This document shows, in pieces, positions 34,852 to 60,280 of a stretch of DNA of 62,000 nt; position 1 is the stretch's first letter; each line of letters begins with the position of its first letter. The DNA comes from Cristatella mucedo (lineage: Eukaryota; Bryozoa; Phylactolaemata; Cristatellidae), in the NCBI GenBank assembly GCA_009760855.2, contig WPIO01000003.1, forward strand, positions 1,350,001 through 1,412,000, in the 5' to 3' direction. The position numbers and the translations under genes are program-made. The notes under the pieces were generated by a model. It made no database searches. It saw only the letters and a list, made by a program, of their open reading frames with translations, and was not told the origin of the DNA.

Positions 34852-34935
34852 TTAATAATAATAATGCATTTGATATAGCGCCCTCAGTGAACTCTATCTC
34901 TTTATAGGCGCATTAAATTTGCTACAAAGTAAGCA
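34852..34935 (-). mobile_element. LINE-A 3' tail, minus strand
   Basis: (AAT)n, GCATTTGATATAGCGCCCTC, the hairpin and TTTGCTACAAAG, in opposite orientation to the copy ending at 34820. The two lie tail to tail. Confidence 0.78.
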
Positions 34936-34974
34936 AGATCGTTTTTTACACTTCACAATGAATAGAAATAAAAA

Positions 34975-35130
34975 TGCAATTCGTTTGTAATGCGCCTCAA
35001 GAGAACTTGATCTATGTTTCAGGCGCATCACTTGTGCCGCGGGGGTCAAGCCCACGACCTCGGTAACCTAATATATCCACCTTGATATTAGTCGAGATGA
35101 GCACCTTAACCACTGGGCATTACCGCCTGC
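34975..35130 (-). mobile_element. tRNA-derived SINE (family 1), minus strand
   Basis: Read on the minus strand: AGTGGTTAAGGTGCTCATCT (A box), GAGGTCGTGGGCTTGACCCC (B box), then GATGCGCCTGAAACATAGAT...TTGAGGCGCATTACAAACG. It ends about 45 bases before solo LTR 2. Confidence 0.82.
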
Positions 35131-35173
35131 CAGTTGACCAGCACAGAAGCTAAAATCACAAATCACGTGATTC

Positions 35174-35177
35174 GTAT
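35174..35177. repeat. target-site duplication GTAT, left of solo LTR 2
   Basis: GTAT precedes TGTAACGCC and recurs at 36513-36516. Confidence 0.85.
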
Positions 35178-36512
35178 TGTAACGCCGAAGGCTCGGCGGG
35201 GTAAGCTTGACCTGCCGCTTAGCTAGCGGCGTAGCCTATCGCCTAATGCCGTTCGGTGCGCGCCTACGCGCAATAAGCTGGCCGCCACGAAACGAGCGTT
35301 TCTGGCGCTGACCTGCTTACCGTTACTAAAAGGGGTCGTGAGTCCGCGGCGTGAATTGGAAGCAAGACACACAAATTGGGGATTTTACTGAACTTTATTC
35401 GCAAGCGCACAAAGTCGCTGCGCGTCTAGTTCAGCTTTATCTCCACACTCCTCGCACGTTCAACACTCTTGCGGAGGGAATACTCCTCTACACTAAGCGC
35501 GACCCGGACCCTAAACCCTAACCGGTGAACTAGGAATCCGTTCCCACCTGTGCCGAGGGAATACCCCAAACACGCCAACTTAAACACTCGAGCGGAGGGA
35601 GTACTTCTCCACACTGAAGTGCGAACCGGAGTCTAACCCTACCCGGTGAACTAGAACTCGGTTTCCACCAGTGCGACCGGAATACTCCACACACGCCAAC
35701 TCAAGCACTCCTGCGGAGGAAATACTTCTTCTCCACACTGAAGCGCGACCCGGAGCCTAAACCCTACCCGGTGAACTAGAGCTCCACACACGCCAACTAC
35801 GCCTAGCTCGCGCCGGCAAATCCCTATGCCGAGACCACGTGCTAGCGCGCACACACACGACACAAAAGAAACACAAAACACGAAAGAACACACAAAATGC
35901 CAGCTCGGGCGCGATACGACCGTGTTCGGTGGGGTTCCACCGAATCCTCCTAGAGCTGTCTCGTCTTGTTCCGTCCATCGTCGGCGGACAGCCCGCCCTC
36001 CTCCCTCGCTTTTAGAGAAACGAGTGCCCGACGGCGTCGAGGCGCAGAGCCGGACCAGAGACAAAAGACACGAGGCAAAAGACCCAGAGCGAGCGTCGCT
36101 CGACTCTTAAATACTTGGCTGAGACAATGGGGCAAGAGCTTAGTGGTATTGGGCCCGGACACCTTGGCCCATTACGGAAAGGAATGACTACCGTTCCCAG
36201 GCCACTGGCAGGGCACCTCCGTCCAGCTTGAATGGCGAATGGGTTCCAGACGCTTCTTTCTTGGGAAGAGGGAAGGCGGGGGTTGACAGACCAGCCAATA
36301 TCTATCAGCAGCTTCCGCGAGTATCGGACCAATTCTAAAGGCCGAATCGCCGCCGCTCGTCTCAGAGCTTCCTGGCTTGCTCCTAAGCGCTTCCTCTCTA
36401 ACCGCACTGACGCTCCTCTCTGGCTCACTGCTCCAGGACAAAGGGGCTCTAGCCCGCCGCCGAACAGCTCTTGTTCGCGCTAAAATTCAGCCAAAGCCAG
36501 CAGGGCGCTACA
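35178..36512. mobile_element. solo LTR 2, uninterrupted (1335 bp)
   Basis: TGTAACGCCGAAGG at the left and AGGGCGCTACA at the right, flanked by GTAT at 35174-35177 and 36513-36516. Same family as 28920-31068. It has an internal tandem array of about three units of roughly 120 bases (35465-35785) built on CACTC-TGCGGAGG-AATAC and CCGGTGAACTAG. No polyprotein genes are nearby, so it is a solo LTR. Open frames inside are not convincing genes. Confidence 0.87.
35465..35785. repeat. tandem repeat of about 120 bases inside solo LTR 2
   Basis: CACTCTTGCGGAG (35465), CACTCGAGCGGAG (35585) and CACTCCTGCGGAG (35706) start three imperfect units. Each has CCGGTGAACTAG further on. Unit length is about 120. 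Confidence 0.75.
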
Positions 36513-36516
36513 GTAT
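36513..36516. repeat. target-site duplication GTAT, right of solo LTR 2
   Basis: Exact copy of 35174-35177, following GGCGCTACA. Confidence 0.85.
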
Positions 36517-36567
36517 CCTTTATTAGCGGCACGCCGATACTTCGCCGCATCGTTACGCAAGGCAACT

Positions 36568-36715
36568 AAATGCCGAGCCGGTTTGGTCCAGCGGTTAAGG
36601 CGCTCGCCCATACCAAGGTCTGGCTGTGGTCGTGGGCTCGAGCCCCGAGGCATACGTGAAGCACCTGAATAGAGATTAAGATTTATTGGGGCGCTATTCA
36701 AATGAATTGCATTTC
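36568..36715 (+). mobile_element. tRNA-derived SINE (family 1)
   Basis: The head has an A-box-like TGGTCCAGCGGTTAAGGCGC and a B-box-like GTCGTGGGCTCGAGCCCC. The tail GAAGCACCTGAATAGAGATT...GGGGCGCTATTCAAATGAATT resembles the LINE-A hairpin tail. About 145 bases. It sits about 50 bases after solo LTR 2. Confidence 0.85.
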
Positions 36716-38544
36716 ATTCATCCCTCACGCGCGGTGGCTAACAGCAAAGAATACGGCCTCCTAACGCGGTCTCTTGATGCATTTCTGGTTAACCGATCCG
36801 CCATCTGCTCACAAACTGGTTCATGAGATAGATTAGCGAAAGCCATCTCGAAAACCTTGCAGCAGCTGCTCAAAATTTAGTCGGTAGCTACAATATGAGG
36901 GAGCGCGTCCAACTAACGCACTCCTCTTGGCAAACAAGTGAAAGGTTGCACGCTCTCATGCACACTATTTTCAAATCTTAACGGAATGAACAAACGTCAC
37001 AAAGCTTCTATCCATGCTCGATCGTGCGAAATTCCCTCGTTTAATTTTATGAATTGCAAAGTAATGACGTCACTAGCGACGTACTGGCAGAGCTTCCCGG
37101 ATGAGGCGAGGGAGGGTTACCGATAGTTGTGCCCGGGGGGGAAGTAGGCTTGTGTATCTATGTGCGAACCTTCGGGCAATTCTCAAATGGGCTCGCTGAT
37201 ACTCGGTGTGCAGAATTAAATCGTCAACCTTTATAAAATCAGTAAAACTTGGAAGGATTTCTTATAAACTGAATTTGATTTATTTTGCATACAGTTCCCA
37301 CATCAGTCTACGGGTCATGCGGTGTACCCGGTGGCACAGACCCGGTGCCCGGGCTGGCTGGCTGTGCCTCTACACTATTGAAATGAACGATTAAGCTGTA
37401 ATGCCTGGCCTGCATTCGTGAATTTTGCCAGGTCTCATGGCGTCGAGGCTAAGGTAGGACGCTCTTGCGAGCATTCCGCGCAGCTGTACGATATCATCCT
37501 TCCGGGACCATTCACTGCCCCCCACGCTCGTAAGCGCACCCGGAACGGCTGCTAGCAACGCCCTACCAGTTTTCTTGCGGTTGTGGGGCCCTCGTTCAGT
37601 GATCCTCCCGATAACTTCTACATGCGTGCATTGTGCGTGGAAACTTATGCGGCAGCAACTTGTGCCTGCGCGCCATTCATCCGCCCTCCACGTCTCGCAC
37701 CGGTGCCCTAGTGAACCGGTTTGTACGTACGGGCGGTCAGGTTCGAGCACAGAGAGACTCTTCAGTAGGGCTCTGCAAGACTGAACGCGCTACTGAAGGG
37801 ATCAGGTGCATGCTTAGATTTAGCTTGTAGCTTTGGTGGCCTATACGGTGACGCTTTTGGTATGCTTGGAGAGGATCCGGGAACGTCACTAGGAGTCGTC
37901 GTTTAATGCGTTCGCGTCCGCTGGCTATCCGGCCTCTGCGGACGCAGCGCTCCGTATTCGCTCGTTTCCGTTGCCGCGGCCGCTATGGCGCTTCCGCGGC
38001 GTTCGCAGCGGCGCCTCGTAGGAACTGATTTCCGGGTCCGCTAGCTCCTGCTCGCGTCTCATCTAAGCCTCAGGCGTAACTGCTTACGCGTGCGCTATGG
38101 CCCGGCCCGTGCTCCCGTTGGACAGCGGTCGACTTTGTCGTGTGTGTGGCATGCCTTGTGGCGTTTGCCATTGCCCAAGTTGAAGCAGCATGGCTGTTTT
38201 ACAGTAAAGTACTGCCGTCACGGCTCACCGAAGTTTGGTCCTCGTACTGCAACTTGGGATAAGAGTGTTTTTAAAAGTGTTACACATTTCCAGTGTTTTT
38301 CACGCTCACTCTGCCGTACTAGCAGTTTTTGTTGGATGCCGATTCGCATGACCATACTTCAATCCTGCGGGTGAATGGTTTTGTCATCGTGGCCGTCATT
38401 ATTAATCCCACATGTTCTCCAGCTTCCTATTCGTGTGAAGTCAGTCGTTGGCTTGAATTGGTGGTCCTGAGAGTTCGTGAACTCTGGAAGTTATCGTTGT
38501 CTCGTATACGAACTTCACCCTCAGTCGATAAAAGTGACATGAAG
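36716..38544. other. intergenic with a CpG-rich patch
   Basis: The patch at 37870-38110 is CpG-rich and has an ATG at 37985 (MALPRRSQRRLVGTDFRVR, then stop). It could be a promoter, for instance of the DENND1-like gene 8 kb downstream, but nothing proves this. Confidence 0.35.
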
Positions 38545-38745
38545 AGGTCATCCTTTAGAGCCATCCTGAGCAGCTACTTCCACGCAACTCAGTACCTCAA
38601 CTGCTCTCTCGACTCAGCTATGTTTCGTTTCGTGAGATGAAGTCTCCACGTAGCCTTTGAGTGCGCTATACAAAACTCTCCTGCGTAGCACCCACATAAT
38701 CTTTGTGGCTTTGTGGAGTTACAGATGGACATACATGCATACATA
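38545..38745 (+). mobile_element. LINE-T 3' fragment
   Basis: Encodes AILSSYFHATQYLNCSLDSA, then has GAGTGCGCTATACAAAACTC, CACCCACATAATC, GTGGAGTTACAGATGG and a (CATA)n tail, as in the 7.0 kb copy. Confidence 0.8.
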
Positions 38746-39217
38746 CATCCAAAGGGAGATGTCAAAACGAGTGATAGCAGGAGGTCATCTCAAGTTAGAT
38801 GTCAGCGGCAAGTTTTGAGCAGGGGTTTTCTTGTGGGAATGCTAGTTAAATGCTTGGCCTGATGGGAATCCAGACTGGTTTTGGCATGTCCTGGTGTCAG
38901 CTCGACACTAGCCTCGTTAAGCGCATCAGATAACACCATCAACTCGGCCCACTGGAACCGGGATCGACCAGTTGAATTTACATCTCTACTCTGTCTTTTA
39001 CTGAGCGAACATTCTGTGCACTTTCAGCGACTCTCCCATCGTTGTTTCAACATAGACATCTGCCCCTGCACGCCGGGTGACCATTCAAAGCTGCTGCTTC
39101 GTGGCCCACGTCCTCATGCTGTCCAGTCGCCTTAGTTGCCTGCACTGTCATCCATTCCCGCACGCATCATGTCCGCCAACCACTCTTCACCAAGCCCCTC
39201 AGACCGTTAGTTTTTCT

Positions 39218-39375
39218 GTAATAATAATACATTTGATAAAAGCACCCTCAGAGAACTCAAATCTCATTCTAGGCGTTTTACAATGGCTGCAAAGGCAGCT
39301 CGATCGAATGGTTAGTGGTAGCATGCTCGGTAAACAGCAAGAATAACATGGTTAGGGGTGACATGCAGCACAGGG
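39218..39375 (-). mobile_element. LINE-A 3' end, minus strand
   Basis: AATAATAATACATTTGATAA, then a diverged hairpin (GCACCCTCAGAGAAC...TAGGCG) and GGTTAGGGGTGACATGCA of the 3' UTR. Confidence 0.8.
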
Positions 39376-40154
39376 GCTCAGCTCTCAAGCCACCGCTCGT
39401 TGCCTCGCTGTCTTTGAGCCACTGCTACTTCCTTGTCCTTCCGTGTGGTCCTTTTTCTTGGTGCGTTTGTTCGCCGAAAGTTCATTTGATTGGCTGCGAC
39501 TTCAGCCTCGAGTTTACATAGAGGATTCAGCTCGAACTAGTGATAGGAAGTGCCCACCTTCTCTTTCTTGGGTGCTAGTGCAGTCTTCGGTGTTACGGCA
39601 TGTGACTTTTTTTATTGACTTGCAGGTTTCTTGTAGCCCCGAGACCAGCTTACCTGTTGGCCCTTGTATTGCATGCATTTTCCCGGTGTCTGTGCCTGTT
39701 GTCCTAGTCACGGCCAATGTTGTAATATCGGTTTTTGCAGGGTCAGGGGTGGAAGAAACTTGTGTCGTTCATGACTATCAAGGGCTTCCATGCATTCCGA
39801 CCATATCTGCATCGATTTAGTCAGGTTTTTACTCATTATGCGGTTAGTTCAAGAAACATGTCTTTGTATGTACTTCTGTTGATATTGTTGATTCCCGAAT
39901 GCCTCCTCCCATATGACTATGACATATTTAGATCGAATATCCCCCGTAAGGCTTTGTTGTCACATAGATACCGCTCGTTTGGAGACAGCGTTCTCGCGTG
40001 TAATAGCTAGGAAGACGTTGTGCACCAGATATGTGCAACTGCCGTACCGAGGCTGCTGAAACTCCCGTGTCCAGCCCAATGAGTTACAGCGCGCAGCTCT
40101 AGAGCTACTTCTTTTGTTTTTATCTGCTGTGCGTTACTCCACCAAGCCGCATGG

Positions 40155-40230
40155 ACTAAGCTAGTATTATGCAAGAGAGTTTGATGTAGCACACTCAAAG
40201 CCTAAGCTGTTTTCGGTGCGCAGCATATGA
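40155..40230 (-). mobile_element. short LINE-T relic
   Basis: TGTAGCACACTCAAAGCC and CTGTTTTCGGTGCGCA match the reverse complement of the LINE-T 3' region. Very short and diverged. Confidence 0.5.
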
Positions 40231-40394
40231 TACCCTGTCCGTCGGCCCGAATAACCCGGTAGCAAGCAATGCTGGAGAACACGGCAAGGTAACCCCATCG
40301 CACCGGAACTGGCTGCCGCACTTGCCAGTGCCTGCTGGCTGCTTTACTAATGAGCACATTAACTAATTAAAATGTTGAAACCGTGGATGTTACC

Positions 40395-40490
40395 ACTGAC
40401 CATATGCTCACACTTTCTTTTCAATATGTGTTAAGTGCCTCGAAAGAATTGAGTTATCCGTGGGCGACGTTGAAATGTATCCGTATCATT
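40395..40490 (+). mobile_element. degenerate LINE-A 3' tail
   Basis: ACCACTGACCATATGCTCAC and AGTGCCTCGAAAGAATTGAG...GGGCGACG keep the order of the LINE-A UTR and hairpin. Heavily mutated, weak ATT tail. Confidence 0.5.
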
Positions 40491-41639
40491 ATTATAAGGC
40501 CTTATACCTCGGACGAATAGGAAGTCGGTTGTAGCAGCGATGCCATTTTTATGATGCATTATTATCACTTTCTTTCTACATCTTGAAGGTTAGCTGTCGA
40601 TGTAAGCGTGTGCTCACGTGTGTTTGACGCAGCAAACACCCTACCCGGGATGGGATCAGGTGAGTGGATGAAATGGCATATAGGGCTGGACAGCTGAAAC
40701 GTCTCAGCTCTCTGAGCAGCTGCGCAGAATTTCAATGCTGGGTGTTGTGCCCGTCAAGGGCAAACCGTCGACTTCCGTGCCAGGCAGGCTGTGAGATCCG
40801 TAAGTCGACCCGGAAACACGAGAGTTATCGAGTGAGCATCTGCTTGGAGCTCGTTGAAGCAAGCTCGGGCAGACAACACTCGGGTCACCATCTCGCAAGA
40901 GACCAGGCAGCCCAAGCACCCCTATTGTGAAGAGAAACAGTGAGCTTAGAGCCGGGCAGAAAGGCACACCGAGAGCTAGTGCCAGTGTGCCTGGCACGGG
41001 GGGGGGGGGGCTGTGCAGTGTCACTCAGTAGTGCCTCTTGCTAATGACCAGGGGGGAGGGACATTTTGAGCAGGTGTTCGTGTCGGCTCTGATGGGTAGG
41101 CCCGAGTGGGCCAGCTCACCTTGGGCAACCTCACGGTCTTGGTCGGTTGCCGTAAAGGAGTGCAGTTTCGAAGCGAGTGAGTCCTGGCAGCCGTTATGGA
41201 AGCAGGGGCATCGAGCTTCGTCTGGGTGCGTGCGCAGCGCTTCACTGCTGTCGGCACCAGAAGCTTTCCCTGGAAGCTTGAAATTACATAACATGACGGT
41301 TATCTAAACCTGGTTTAGAGTATTGGGATCCCCTGTGCCAAACAATCTGCCGAGCAGAAACCTTGCGCGACTGACTATATGACACAACGATTCAAGTGCA
41401 TAGGCCCGTTCAGCAGGCGTCCAGTGAGATGGCTAATATGGCCGGTTGCCCGGCCTCGATTTCCTCGACGAGCCTTTCACTGATCTCGACCTGCCACTGA
41501 GTAGCCAGCGGCTCTTCCTCCTCAGCTTCCCAGAGAGGTTGAATGTAGATCAAGGTGAAAACCTAAATTACCACTGCTGCTGCTGCCTAGTCACAACCAT
41601 CTAGTACATCCTAGTGAAAGTGATCACCGTGCTCCTTTG

Positions 41640-42345
41640 AGCAAGCCCCACCCCCACCCCCCCACCCCGTGTTCTCCTTGAATTTCTCACGATGGGCATC
41701 CAGGATGACGAGTTTTAGGATCTCCCATTCTGTATCCCATTACGGCGTAGAACCGGCTGCTCATAGTTTTCAGCATTTGTCATTGTTCAGACAAAGACAC
41801 TGCAAGGGAACTCTTCCAAGCCGATTTCCCTATCATGTAAGAGCTTCTCGGTGAATGCGTCTTACACTATGATTTTCATTAACTGTGGTCCGGGACAAAG
41901 GTACCAGGTTCGACCCATGCCTCCGACTGCTATGGGAAAATACTTGAAAGCTGCCGACCCTTTGTCCTCCAGAGACGTGAAAAATTGCTTGATTAGGCCT
42001 AACTTGAAGTCTAGTAGTGGCATCAGTTCCCTCTGCAGGTCAACCAGCAGCTTGCATCTTGGCGTTCATACCGAGAACTGAGAGTCTTCGCTCCCTTTTG
42101 TGATTGTGGGTCATAGTGTCCCGGCTGTCCCATAGGCAAAGAAAAAAAACCCCGGTGAAACCTCCTTGGAGGTCCATCAGGAAAGAGATCATTTTGAAGT
42201 CTCCAATGACCTCCCAACCTTTGCCATTCTTCAAGGCACTTATCAACATCTTGACGCTGGTATAGTTTTCTTTGAGCTGCACAGAAGAAGCCAAGGGTAG
42301 GTACAAATACTTGTTCCCGAATACTTGTTCCGGTTATGAAGTAGG
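41640..42345 (-). pseudogene. decayed transposon-type ORF (GDFKM/LQGGF family)
   Basis: The minus strand encodes SVKMLISALKNGKGWEVIGD followed by FKMISFLMDLQGGFTGVFF and LWDSRDTMTHNH. Further on, in shifted frames, come LIKQFFTSLEDKGSAAFKYF and, near 41665-41705, LDAHREKFKENTG. These pieces are collinear with a protein family I remember as uncharacterised, high-copy and transposon-like in invertebrate assemblies (pattern GDFKM--LMGLQGGFTK--C-LC-WDSRD, then AFKYL, then LDAHL-KFKENMG). At least two frame changes and stops separate them, so it is a pseudogene. I cannot assign the transposon superfamily. Confidence 0.7.
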
Positions 42346-42789
42346 GCAACTTTGAGGCATCTGTATGAACTTTCTATGAATAGGCACCATTAATTGGAGG
42401 GTTACAGGTGACTTCCATAGTTTTGAATAGGCCGGCTCAGTTGTTGCAGAAGCCAATCTTGCCGACGGAGGAAGTTGGAAAAAGTAGGAGGTGATTCCTT
42501 CTCTGACCTGTTACTTTTACACTTTCATCCACTGAGTTCCACTCCTTGAGCCTACGTGTCTGTAGCTCAGCATTGCACTTCGTAAGACCAATATCTCTTA
42601 TCGGATCGTCGAGGTCTTTCTGGCTGGAGGAAGTGTGGCTCTGTGTTCTTAGCCGAATCTGTGAAATTTCAATCTGGATCTGCAATTTCTTGCTCGTTGT
42701 CTGACTTGCTGCTCGCTTTTGAAGATGGCTGATCCCTCTCCAAAGGGTGGGGACTCTCTCTACTGTCCTTGTCAATCTGCTCTTGCTTT

Positions 42790-42920
42790 CTGTTTTGTGA
42801 GATGGAGCTATTTGACTACCGTGTGTGTACCAGAAGCAGCCAGGCTTTGATTTTGCTGCAGAAATCTCTAGCATAGCACCTACTTAGTCCTAGCGGCTTT
42901 ATGGAGGGTGTTGGGCTTAC
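42790..42920 (+). mobile_element. LINE-T 3' relic
   Basis: TGTGAGATGGAGCTATTTGA, CTACCGTGTGTGTACCAGAAG and TAGCACCTACTTAGTC follow the LINE-T 3' order (GAGACGAAGTCTGTTGGCTA, GCGTACCAAAAGC, TAACACCCACATGG) with heavy divergence. Confidence 0.5.
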
Positions 42921-43129
42921 ACATACACAAGAGAACAAAGTCTCTTTCTAGTCACTTCATATATGCAGGAACGGAGGAATTTTAACTGATTCGCGATCAT
43001 AGCACACACAATTTCAGAACGAGTAAACACACTGGACATTTCTCGTGGATGGAGCACATGTGGTGAGGTGGAGGCTGGATTTTTGCTTTGTTTTAAACGT
43101 CATGTCATCATAGTGACAGTTGGTAGTGA

Positions 43130-43910
43130 CCTGCTTTGGATGATGGGAATTCAAGGCACGGTCTCCAAAGGATTTGAGGTTGCTTAGAGGCACAGCTGAA
43201 CGATACGAGTCAGGTTTAGATGGTTACAACAACAATACTGATACATAGTTAAGTGCCCTAAAAGAACTCGATCTTTTTTCGAGGCACTTTTCATATGCTG
43301 AAAAAGAAGCACTTTAATTGTTTTTTCGCATCTTACACGGTCTCAGAATGCACACGAACACATAGGAGAATTCACTCGGTTGAAGTTAGATGAAATAAGG
43401 GAAGGAACTGATTAGTCTGGGGATAAGGTGCACACACTTCATGATCCAGGTCGTGTGTTCGATTCCTGCAGCATACATTCTTTTATTGCTTGCTGCTAGA
43501 AGGGTGCTTGCCGGAAAGGCTAATCATCTGCTATATATAAATAAGGTTGTTCGATCGTCTGATTTTTACTTTTTATTGTCTTAAGTGAGTGACAGGACCT
43601 TAAAGCCGATGCAGTGCTCGACTGATGGGACAGGCACCATTCGGTTAGTATTGGGCCAGAACAGGTTGGAGAACGTAGTGTAATGTTTCAGCTTGGACTT
43701 TCACACCAGAAAAGCCCAACGGCAAAGTTCTTCAACAGCAGTAAGTGCCTTACTGCACTGGCAGGCAGACCTTCGAGGAGAGAATTACAGTAGTCGAGAC
43801 AAGATATCACTAAAAATGCGCAGGGACTAACATTTGCTCTGATACCCGCATCTAAGCAAAACCGAATGTTGCAATATAGTATATCGCTAAGCGCTGGCAG
43901 ATTTGATCAT
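43130..43910 (-). mobile_element. LINE-A mosaic: tail, SINE-like head and RT remnant
   Basis: Minus-strand LINE-A pieces are at 43140-43225 (CACGGTCTCCAAAGGATTTG), 43230-43320 (degenerate hairpin tail) and 43580-43900. In the last, the minus strand reads LSRLDYCNSLLEGLPASAVR, the SRLDYCNSLL-GLP motif of L2/CR1 LINEs. A tRNA-like segment at 43425-43490 interrupts it. Confidence 0.65.
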
Positions 43911-44057
43911 GCAGACTATGTGGTAATCTAGCAAAATCTTGCTCTTGACTGAAGGCCTGGTCGTTTTTTTGCCGAACCAAAATGAATGGCCGACTGCCTT
44001 CAATTTGCGGGTAAGCATTCAGGTGGTGTTCTTATGCTATTCAGTTTTGGATATTAC

Positions 44058-44222
44058 AGTCGACTCCGTGATATGAGAATATCGTATATAGGAATACTTT
44101 GATTATATGAAAAGCAGTTCTGCATCCCTGATTTTAAACAATATTAGTCTCATTCTGCATATGGGAATAGTCTTGAGTATAAGAATGCTTATTTGCTTAT
44201 TGTTATATAGCAGAGTCGACTG
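44058..44222. mobile_element. palindromic MITE with CAGTCGACTC termini
   Basis: A 165-base element bounded by TA on both sides (44056-44057 and 44223-44224). It begins CAGTCGACTCCGTGATATGA and ends with the inverted GCAGAGTCGACTG. The inner parts are also roughly self-complementary (AAGCAGTTCTGCATCCCTGA near the centre). TA flanks and CAGT ends point to a Tc1/mariner/pogo-type MITE. No coding capacity. Confidence 0.75.
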
Positions 44223-44224
44223 TA

Positions 44225-44965
44225 TTCCAATTAATATTTGTTTTGTTGCATAGTTGGTCGTCAATATTAAACAGCCCTTCCTAGTTGCACTGTATGGCTG
44301 GTTGGTGCATGGTGCAGTCATCGGCCGCGGCTTTGATTGCATTATGTGGCACGCTCCCTGGTGTTGCCTGAGGGGTTCATGTGTCTTATGGCATATGCCA
44401 AGGGTGACTAACAAGTCCAGTCATCCACCTGCAGGATCCCTATTAGTGACATCGTGGTTCTTGAGCCTTGATTCCTGCTGACCGGGCTATGTACCTAACT
44501 TCTCTTGTAATGGCACCTTGTAGATACAGGCATTGCACTTTGCTCTTGATGGACCCTTGCCCTCCCCTCCAGTTGTCAGTTGAGTCATCTGTGTACTGCA
44601 TGGCAAGTTTCATCAGCCAAGACGGCTCCTTGCTCTGTACCGGCTGATGCTGCAGCAGCTGCTGCAGTGAGCTGCTTCAGCACTGTCACTGCAGCAGCCG
44701 CTGGTGGCTAGATGGTCGCGAGTCACCTGCCAGGTGCAAGGAAGCTGCGATTTTTTTAGTTCGTGCAAGAATTTCTTGAGACAGCCTGGTGGAGGGGGAA
44801 TACCCGATGTGCTGCTTGTCTCTGAAAATATGCTTGAAGAGTGAATACCCGATGTGCTGCACACTCCTCAGTGCCCCGCCTAGCTGCCTGCCAGCCTGCC
44901 AGGGAGACTAATCACTGTCATTCCCAGGGGTTTGGTAGGGGGTGTGTATGTGTGCTTGGTAGGGG

Positions 44966-45020
<55 letters not shown>

Positions 45021-46064
45021 TGCTTGTGTGAAGGTGTGAAGATGAGCAACTGAACACCAGGGATGGTGAAGGGTATGGAGGAGTTGTAAGTTCGTGCCCC
45101 GCTAAAGCTGCATCTATACTGACGAACATTTGGACTCGAGGCAGCCGAGAACTAGTCGCTAGTGCAAACCAGAGTTGAATTAACCATGCCCACACTGGGT
45201 ATAGTTCGGAGTCGAGACTAGCCTCATTGTCAGGCTTCGGCCTTTATATTTGCTCTCACTTGTCATTGTAAGACAGATCTCGGAAGTGTGAAGGTTGTAA
45301 AGTTTCTCATTTGGTGACAAATGACATTGAGCAGAGGCTATCTATAGACACGTATCTAATGCAGTGTACACACACTTACATACAAGTCATCGAAAATTTA
45401 GCCACCACGATTCTATAGGACTCTTTCTTTATTAATAAGTTCCTCTATTCCGAACACTTACAGTACAACAGACTAGTCTCCACATGCGGCTTGTCTCATG
45501 GCAGTGGCATCGGTGTTGCTTTTTGGGTCTGCTCCTGATGGGTCGGCTGCCTTGGATGTCTCCTCTACCGCTAAGAAGTAGACTCAGATCTTTGCGCCAG
45601 CCACCAGACTTCCCTTACCGGTGAAACTGATGACCTGATAGCGTCAAGTTCTGGGGTGTCTCGAGTCCGAACGTTTGACAGTGTAGAGCTAGTTTTACCT
45701 GAGGGTAGTGGTGGTAGTTCACGTGTTGGTGGGTCACGTGCCGTTATGGCTGTTCAGTCTTTGCCTCGGTGACCTTAGTCTGCACCGATGCTTTTCTTTG
45801 GAGGCCGGTACCTCGAAGCTTTTTAGCAGTGCAGCTTCGAGGCCTTCTTGAGATGTGAAATGATCCCCCCTCGTGCATTTGCTGCTGTCCAGCAGTCATA
45901 GCTGCCTGTCTCAAGCAGCTGGTCTCTCATCGCCATTGTCATCGTGTTGTCCTCTTTTGGTGATAAACGAGACCACTCGACGGCTATGCATGCTGCCAGC
46001 CATCGCCTTAGCCTGCCTCTTACATGCCAGTGTATCTCGTATGTTCTAGGAGCAGTCCTTCCAG
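44225..46064. other. upstream of first identified DENND1-like exon
   Basis: The initiator exon of the gene should be here or further upstream, ending in phase 2. I could not identify it. The region contains the GT microsatellite at 44.97 kb and low-information sequence. Confidence 0.4.
44968..45019. repeat. (GT)n microsatellite
   Basis: About 25 GT units. Confidence 0.95.

Positions 46065-60280
<14,216 letters not shown>

Noticed and set aside
35826-36441. Open frames inside solo LTR 2 as host genes
   Set aside because: Both strands and several frames are open and the same frames appear, interrupted, in solo LTR 1; there is no domain.
36571-36655. A genuine tRNA gene at the SINE head
   Set aside because: tRNA-like promoter boxes are clear, but there is no closing acceptor stem and the same unit recurs with a common tail elsewhere.
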